From Rostrohypoxylon terebratum (Eukaryota; Ascomycota; Sordariomycetes; Xylariales; Hypoxylaceae), in assembly GCA_022497145.1 (NCBI GenBank), contig MU385859.1, positions 682,001 through 746,000 on the forward strand: 64,000 nucleotides of DNA, in the 5' to 3' direction. The number at the start of each line of letters is the position of its first letter. The stretch's first letter is position 1. Below, piece after piece: positions 57,827 through 64,000 of this stretch. The notes below the pieces were generated by a model, which made no database searches, was not told the origin of the DNA, and saw nothing but the letters and a program-made list of their open reading frames with translations. Both the position numbers and the translations under genes were made by a program.

Positions 57827-60169
57827 TTTCTAGGTATGAGAATGTTCCAATTGTTGTTGTGTGTTGTTGTGATGAGTCGGGATAGGTCGAGATAGGTCGA
57901 GATAAGCTGATAGCAATATGACGACGACAATGATGCTTAGCTTAAATACATACAATAAGAGAGGCTAGGTATTAATAATATTAAGAGTACCAAGAATTTT
58001 AAAAGATTGAAAGGAACTAGGATCTGGCGACGGGAAACTAGGTGAATGGTGAATGGTGAAGCAATATTATACTAGGTAAGTATTGTTGCTGTTGCCAAAT
58101 CTCAGCTAGATAAGCGCGAGATCACAAAGTTCAAGATCAAGACTTAAGATCAAAAGTGGTCAGCAATAAACATTAAATACTAGTCCTTTAACCTTTCAGC
58201 TAATCTCTAGCTAGGTTGCGCATCCTCGACAAGGTTTCCGCACGTGTTGTATGCGCAATAGTGTGCAATAAGGCTAACAAACCTTTGGCGAATGCCTGCC
58301 TACCTTCCCTATCTGTGTAAGTCGTACCCGCAAGGCCTGTAAGTCCTGCAAGTCCAAGGTATTAAAGGTAAGCTCTTTTAATCCTCTTCCCTTCCTTAGA
58401 GTTTTGTTACGTTTTCGAGTGGCTTGCTCAGAGATAAGACCAATCTAACTCAAATTGTCTACCCAACGTCAACATATGCGGGTAGATACAAGCCACGCAG
58501 CCACGTCTAGCCAATTAGAGACTCAAGATATACCCCGTGCCAAGTTCAAGCTCCCGCTCGCAGGCTTGACTCGACTTTCCCAGGTACCTACTAACCTTTC
58601 TTACAGACTTACACGGCTCGAGAGTGCCGGACTACAATTTTTTTCTATTTTCGCGGCGGGACCGAATTAAAATATTTTCTATTCTTGTTTGCAACGCTTT
58701 CAACGCGGGCTTGGCTGCAGTGGTGCGCTGCGAGGTACATGAAGATCACATCTGGTCGCGTGTCTATTATCTCCTCTGTTTTCTTTAAAGTATGACCGAT
58801 TATGCTTATTACAAAGACTTATATCAGAACCTTAATCGAGTCTTTTCATTCTACTCGGTATTAAGTCTTACATAGCTACTCCGGGAATACAGAGAGAATA
58901 TGATAAGCCTGAATCGTGCAAACACCCGTTCCCAAAACTGACTGCCCCATTGGATCCCTTACTAATTAGCGAATTATCGTGTCGGACACCAAAATCCTAC
59001 CGAAAGCCTCCCACGTTTTCGGTCACGCCGAACTTTTTTAAGACATACAGCACAATTCACCTATGATAGAGAAACCTCTTATCTCATATATATAAAAGCA
59101 GGCGCACAGAATAGCTATGAAGGTTCGAATATGGTTCCAATAGGTTTGTGTAGGTATAGATTAAGGTTGTTTCCGCATGCAACGTAATTGAGATTGAGAC
59201 GAAATACAACTAAAGTCGTATAGCTGATGTCACATGCTATTGAACCGACCCACCCCTTTGGCTTTCTAGGACCTAGGTAGTATAGAGTGGATTGCTAACA
59301 AGGCACTTGGACTGATGGTGTTCAGCTACTGGAGGTTAGTAATAATTCAAGTACTACCTAGGTCCTAGGTCCTAGGTAGTATTTTAGGGCAATTGGATCG
59401 ATGATGAGTATTTCGAAATTTATTTTTCACGAGTTACCTAATAGAAGTCCCGAGCTACTATATAGGATTGGCTAAGCAAAGGATGGCACTAAATAGGCCG
59501 AAAATATCCATAAGCGAGTATCTTCCCGAGAGCACGGCCATGGATCGGAATTGAAGCATATTTGTAAGAGTACTTAAAGTCTTAAGTAGACTACAAACAT
59601 AATGCTAGCTCATCTCCTTCTACTCAACTGATAGATTTTGCCAATGAACATGAGCAGTGGCAGACCAAATAATGCCTCCGGGCACCAACAGACCAACACC
59701 CCACAACATCCGTCCACGTCACATCACATCGAGTCGGAGATTTTCACGATACAATATTATCATCACGCGAATCCCTAGAGCGCGGACTCCGTCCCCGACG
59801 AATCAGGACGCAACTGCGGTTTCCGGGCTTGGGAGCTAGTAATACCAGAGAAAAAAAAATCTACCGTTAAACTCCCTACCTAACTATACGAGCCCATCTT
59901 CCCCTCCCTCTGCTCTACCCCAGCTTAACCTCGACCTAAATCCTAGCAGTAATTCTAGAAACGGTACTCTGGCTTGCTGTCTAGTCATGTCTATCTTTTA
60001 TACACCGTGACTTGATGATATGCGTTATAGGGGAATAACACCGATCACCTGCCACTATCATGTCGTTGCTTTCACTCCCGGTTCCGGATACGTTGATATC
60101 CTTCCTCCAAACTCACTCACTCACTCTTCCCGGAATGACTCCTAGCTAATTTCGTCCGCACCAACCCTC
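57827..60169. other. Long intergenic region with a zinc-cluster-like fragment
   Basis: No intact gene is seen over 2.3 kb. A GATAGGTCGA direct repeat lies at 57880-57904 near the permease start. A short open stretch near 58315-58376 resembles the first half of a Zn2Cys6 DNA-binding motif (see findings). CCTAGG palindromes are dense at 59268-59285 and 59353-59380. Frames at 58455-58670 and 59657-59839 have no family match. Confidence 0.45.
59353..59380. repeat. 28-bp near-palindrome built from CCTAGG units
   Basis: ACTACCTAGG and CCTAGGTAGT arms flank two further CCTAGGT units. The sequence equals its reverse complement except at two positions. A related CTAGGACCTAGGTAGT stretch lies 80 bp upstream. 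Confidence 0.85.
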
Positions 60170-60950
60170 TTACGCAGTTTTCTTCCATTGCGTGTACACG
60201 CCGATCAAACTACTCACCGTGCCCGCGAGGCCGACAAACCCGTCGTCGAATCCGACCCAACCAAGGGCCGCCGTCGGGATCGTCAGATCGCACAAATCCG
60301 ACAAGAGTTGCAGCTGGCTCGCGGCGCGTTCCCTGCATCCCGTTAGTTCCGGTCCATACTCCACTCTCAGTCGCTCCTCCGACCTGGGGAAAAAAAACTT
60401 ACATAACGATCCTCTTGCTCTCAACCACGCCCTCGCCTTCCTTCTTATCGACCTTAGCCTCCCTCTCGCGTAACCGGTACAGCGTGTACATCTGCGCAAC
60501 AACGCTACACGCGAGCCCCATAGCCCAAAAGCGGTACGCCTCCCTCTGCGCGCGTTTCGCGCCCTGCCACTTCCTCACACCCAACGAATCGAGCACGGTC
60601 GCCGCGTCGAAGGTCAGGTACCCCGCGTACCCGAGCTGCCTGCCGACGGCCGCGTACCGGAGCACGGCGTCGGGCACCGCAGCCTTGTTGTCCGCGGCGG
60701 CGGCCGCCGCCTTCAGGTGCTCCACGTTCTTGCCGAACCGCAGCAGCTTGCGCGCCAGCCCGAACTGCTTCTTGATCGCCTCGTACGGCGCCACCTCCGC
60801 CGCCGTCCCGTTCGTCCGGAACAGGTACCACGCGTAGAACCGCGAGAAGTACTGCAGCGTCCGCAGCACCTTGTCGCGCCCTACCGTCGTCGCCACGAAC
60901 TTCAGGTAGTGCGCCACCGTGGGGTGGTATACGACGGCGTCCGCGACCAT
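60170..60950 (-). CDS. PEX11: Peroxisomal membrane protein PEX11
   Basis: Drives elongation and division of peroxisomes. The exons on the minus strand are 60403-60950 and 60170-60332, giving 236 residues, equal to yeast Pex11. The 70-bp intron has a GTAAGT donor and an ACTAACG branch site, and the junction reads KRIVMERAASQLQ. Family marks are VVYHPTVAHYLKFVATTVGR with KVLRTLQYFSRFY (the N-terminal amphipathic helix), LARKLLRFGKNVEHLKAA, LGYAGYLTFD, and the C-terminal DLTIPTAALGW...GLAGTVSSLIGVYTQW. An Ala run lies near residue 85. Coding sequence is very GC-rich. Confidence 0.95.
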
Positions 60951-62724
60951 TTTGCGTTATTATTATGTTTAGGTGTTCGTGTTACGTTCGGGTGGTATCA
61001 CAAGGGATGTAGAGTACCTAGATATGGAGGGAGGTATGTATGTGTGTGTGTGTGTGTGTGTGTGTATGTCGATTCGAAGGTAAAGTTTCGGGATCGGCTC
61101 GCGAGGGTTTTTGCTATGCAATCCGGCAACCAGGTTGACGATCGAATAGATTAATAGCAATCGTACGGCACGCGAGCGTGGAAGACAGAAAGGTAATATG
61201 TGTGTAGAGAGGGAATCGACGCCAATCAGACGATTTAAAGAATTGAGATTGCGTAGACCAAAAAGAAAGAGGAAGAAAAAGAATCACGTTTGTTTCGGAA
61301 AGTATGTCAGAAGTCTTGGACGAGAATGTGAATGTAATGTGAGTGTAGTGTCGCTGTCGTACAGGAGGCGGGGAGTAACCCTATTAACGACCGCTCGTTC
61401 AACTTGGAACTTTCCTACAGCCGACGGGATTGCATGGATGGTAAGATGGGTGAAGTGACGGAATAAATCTGGGGGAAAGAATTGGAGAATTGGGTAATGC
61501 CTAGGTGGACTAGATGGACTAGATGAATTTAGCGTTGCACATGCCGAGGTCCACCGAGCATCTGAGAGAAAGGGCGAACCGAACTGCGCCGGCAATTTTC
61601 ACCAACATTTTTTTGCCGGACGTAATTCCCTAAATCGATTCCGTTTCGTCCATCTTGGCTGTAATTGGGATTCATAATTGGCTGGGTTTCACTCGAAACG
61701 GACTAAGTCGTGCGTTACCCGAGATTGATATGACTGGATATGACTGGATTAGGGCCATTACTGCATAACATGACGTGATGCAGAAATCCAAACGGAAATC
61801 GAAACCGAGGACGGTTTTAAACTCCGACCATCGCACATTATCAAGGTCATCATCTTCTAACGTGTACACACATTGAAACAGATTCAATATACACACCAGA
61901 CTTCACATAAGTTATAAAATGGTTAATATAGACATACAGTATTCATACCATATACTAAATATACTATTTAAAGTCCAGATTATTGGGCATTTTTCTATCA
62001 AATCATCATCGTACAAATATAATCATAGATTACCCCCAGGTTGTGATGCAATATAGCAATATACACGGAATCTAAAGATTTACCCCAGTTTCATGCTTCC
62101 AACAGATGGACTAGCAGCACTTAGGCCTAGCCTTATAGCCATTACATACGTAAGTAATTAGCTACTTGGCATCCCCTTATCATTAAGATAAGGTCTGTCC
62201 AAAATGCAAATCACAAGTACGAAACTTGGGGTATGGCGGTGTGGTTATTTATGGTGAGGAAGGGCTTGTGAGAAGCTCGTGTTACTTTGCCGACCTAGAA
62301 ACTCCTCTATAAGACGCCTATGAGATGCGACTGATTTCGCGAGAAACCCCCAGCATTACCAGAAATGCCTAGTCGTAGTGGCAGACGCAGACGCGGTAGA
62401 CGCGGGAGAAAGCAAACCAGCTAATAAATCTAGCCTACCTTGGGTAGAGGTCGCCGTCGACCCTATGCATTCCAATGAAACGAGAGACGATGAAATCCGA
62501 GCCTCGAAGCTCAGGTCCAGAAGAATTCCCCCAAATAGGAAATGCGTCACAAGCATAATTATGCTCGCAAAAAGGATCCATCGGAAGCGAAATGCGGCCC
62601 ATCAGACTCGTCCCTTCATGCTGCGTCCCAACAGATTACCTTCGCAGTGGTGACCATAAACGGTCGGCGAGGCCCTTAGTTGTAGGATGGATTCCATCCC
62701 ACCTCGGTCGAATCTCGCGCCTGA
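60951..62724. promoter_or_regulatory. Intergenic, PEX11 promoter and PRPP synthetase 3' side
   Basis: A TG microsatellite lies at 61041-61065, 90 bp upstream of the PEX11 start. The region 61600-62340 is AT-rich and empty. Frames at 62356-62653 on both strands have no family match. Confidence 0.45.
61041..61065. repeat. TG dinucleotide microsatellite, about 12 units
   Basis: About twelve uninterrupted TG units in the PEX11 promoter or 5' UTR. Confidence 0.9.
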
Positions 62725-64000
62725 TCAGTCATACTGAAATAGAACGCTAATAGATTCGCCGTGATGGATGCGGCGGATAGCTTCGGCGAATATCGGTGCA
62801 ACGTCCAATACTTCGAGTTTGGGGCACAACTTCTTGTGTTCGTCTTGGGGAACCGAATTGGTTACGATAACCTTATCTAGGGCTGAAGCGTTGATTCGGG
62901 CGATGGCGTCACCACTTAGTACACCATGAGTAAGGAGAGCGTATACAGCTGTTGCTCCCTCTTTTCGCACTAGCTTCGCAGCGCGGGTAATAGTATTGGC
63001 GGTATCGGCCAGATCGTCAACTATAACACAGACTCGGTTGGCAACGTTGCCTACCAGCATCATCGTTGCGTTTTGTCGATCCGTTATTCGCGTTGGTCGT
63101 CGTTCCTAATAGGGTCAAATGAGTTTGAAGACACATACAAAACACAATCATCTTACCTTATGGATGAGGGCAAAGTCCATGCCCAAGCTATCCGCAATTG
63201 CAGTGGCCCGCTTTGCGCCACCGGCATCTGGACTCACAATCACGGCCTCCTTGTAGTCGGGAATATTTTGCTGGATATATCGCTTCAGCAAAGGACGGCC
63301 GTACAGGTTGTCCATCGGGATGTCGAAGAATCCCTGGTACTGAGGATCGTGCAGATCCAGAGCCACGACGCTGCATCTATTGTTAGCTAATATCCTCGCA
63401 AATGCCCAGCTTTTAAGAAGAGCTAAGGCAATGGGGGTTAAGATGGAGGCCCAACACAAGGACAGTGAATCAATCCTTAAGCTAGGGACACATACTGGTC
63501 AGCACCGGCACAGGTCAGGAGATCTGCCACCAGAGTTCCAGCCTGCGCAACCCATCTCTTATATCCCGGTTTAGCTTGGAAGGTCGAGATAAGCCCGGGA
63601 TTCTCGTAGTCGTGGGTGGTATAGCTTCCGGCACGGGAGTGGGTCTGGTAGATAGCCGAATGACCGTCGCCGTTAACACTTCCATTTGTGCTTCCATTAG
63701 TATTCCCATTGGCATTGGCATGCCCATTGTTGTTGATGTAGTTCTCGCTATTGGTGCGCTGAAGGCCGTTTACACTCCCATTTCCATTAGTAAGGGAGGC
63801 CTTGCTCATCGCCCTAGAGAGATCTGTTTCTCTGTTGAAACTGGCACTCTTGATGATACCAGGACCAGGTGTCGCCGGGACACTCTCGAATGTGTACTTG
63901 TCCTTGGGAACCTCGGTCGGGGGTTTCGACAGTGGCGCTCCAATCTTGTTGTACGGCAAATCCGGTTGTCGAGAGTAAGGGAATAATGGGAGCACGGCTG
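62725..64000 (-). CDS. Ribose-phosphate pyrophosphokinase (PRPP synthetase), PRS1/PRS5-like, partial
   Basis: Makes PRPP from ribose-5-phosphate and ATP for purine, pyrimidine, His and Trp synthesis. The gene runs off the right end of the window, so the N-terminus is missing. The exons in view on the minus strand are 63496-64000 (continuing), 63157-63370 and 62725-63105. The segment VLPLFPYSRQPDLPYNKIGA is followed by an insert of about 110 residues rich in Asn, Gly and Ser. The core then resumes with WVAQAGTLVADLLTCAGAD. The junctions restore VVALDLHDPQYQGFFDIP, VSPDAGGAKRATAIAD, and the PRPP loop VIVDDLADTANTI. Such non-homologous inserts are known in yeast Prs1 and Prs5, which act as hetero-oligomers and link to cell-wall integrity. 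Which of the two it matches cannot be decided here. Confidence 0.92.

Overview
The window is nuclear DNA of a filamentous ascomycete (Pezizomycotina, most likely a Sordariomycete; order not determinable here). Genes are spaced 0.1-3 kb apart on both strands, introns are mostly 46-139 bp with GT..AG ends and CTAAC/CTAAT branch sites, and the proteins are eukaryotic housekeeping factors in fungal forms. I see no rRNA, tRNA, CRISPR array or intact transposon. The gene models were spliced by hand; in each multi-exon model the exon phases add up to an open frame and the joined protein matches its family across the junctions.

Layout. 0.8-3.4 kb: methionine-R-sulfoxide reductase and an unrecognised basic protein with a Lys-Val/Ile-Pro repeat. 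3.4-6.7 kb: AT-rich and gene-poor. 6.7-16.9 kb: a compact specialised-metabolism cluster with a DMATS-type aromatic prenyltransferase, an MIO-dependent aromatic amino acid ammonia-lyase (PAL family), a SAT4-like seven-helix membrane protein (opposite strand), a LaeA-like methyltransferase and a cytochrome P450. No polyketide or peptide synthase lies in the window, so the likely scaffold is an amino acid itself, deaminated, prenylated, methylated and oxidised. 17.5-24.4 kb: J-domain protein, secreted histidine acid phosphatase, ribosome biogenesis factor REI1. 26.2-33.1 kb: HECT ubiquitin ligase with an AZUL finger, convergent with CCT5. 34.9-48.4 kb: fatty acyl-CoA synthetase, a DOA4/USP8-type deubiquitinase, VPS27 (ESCRT-0) and HBS1 (ribosome rescue). 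48.8-51.4 kb: a membrane protein of DUF7703 type and an intronless DUF985 cupin. 53.1-64 kb: ER Hsp70 KAR2 ending in HDEL, a GIT1-like permease, PEX11 and a PRPP synthetase subunit cut by the window end.

The most interesting part is the 6.7-16.9 kb cluster. Its ammonia-lyase carries a glutamate where known PAL/TAL enzymes carry Phe or His against the substrate ring, and its P450 lacks the usual I-helix threonine. Together with the DMATS enzyme, which keeps the acceptor-binding Glu, this points to an unusual amino acid substrate, possibly an indole. Other notable signals are a deubiquitinase with an altered catalytic box, a FYVE finger with two Cys-to-Asp ligand changes, and dispersed near-palindromic intergenic elements, including an 18-bp element found three times with no mismatch.
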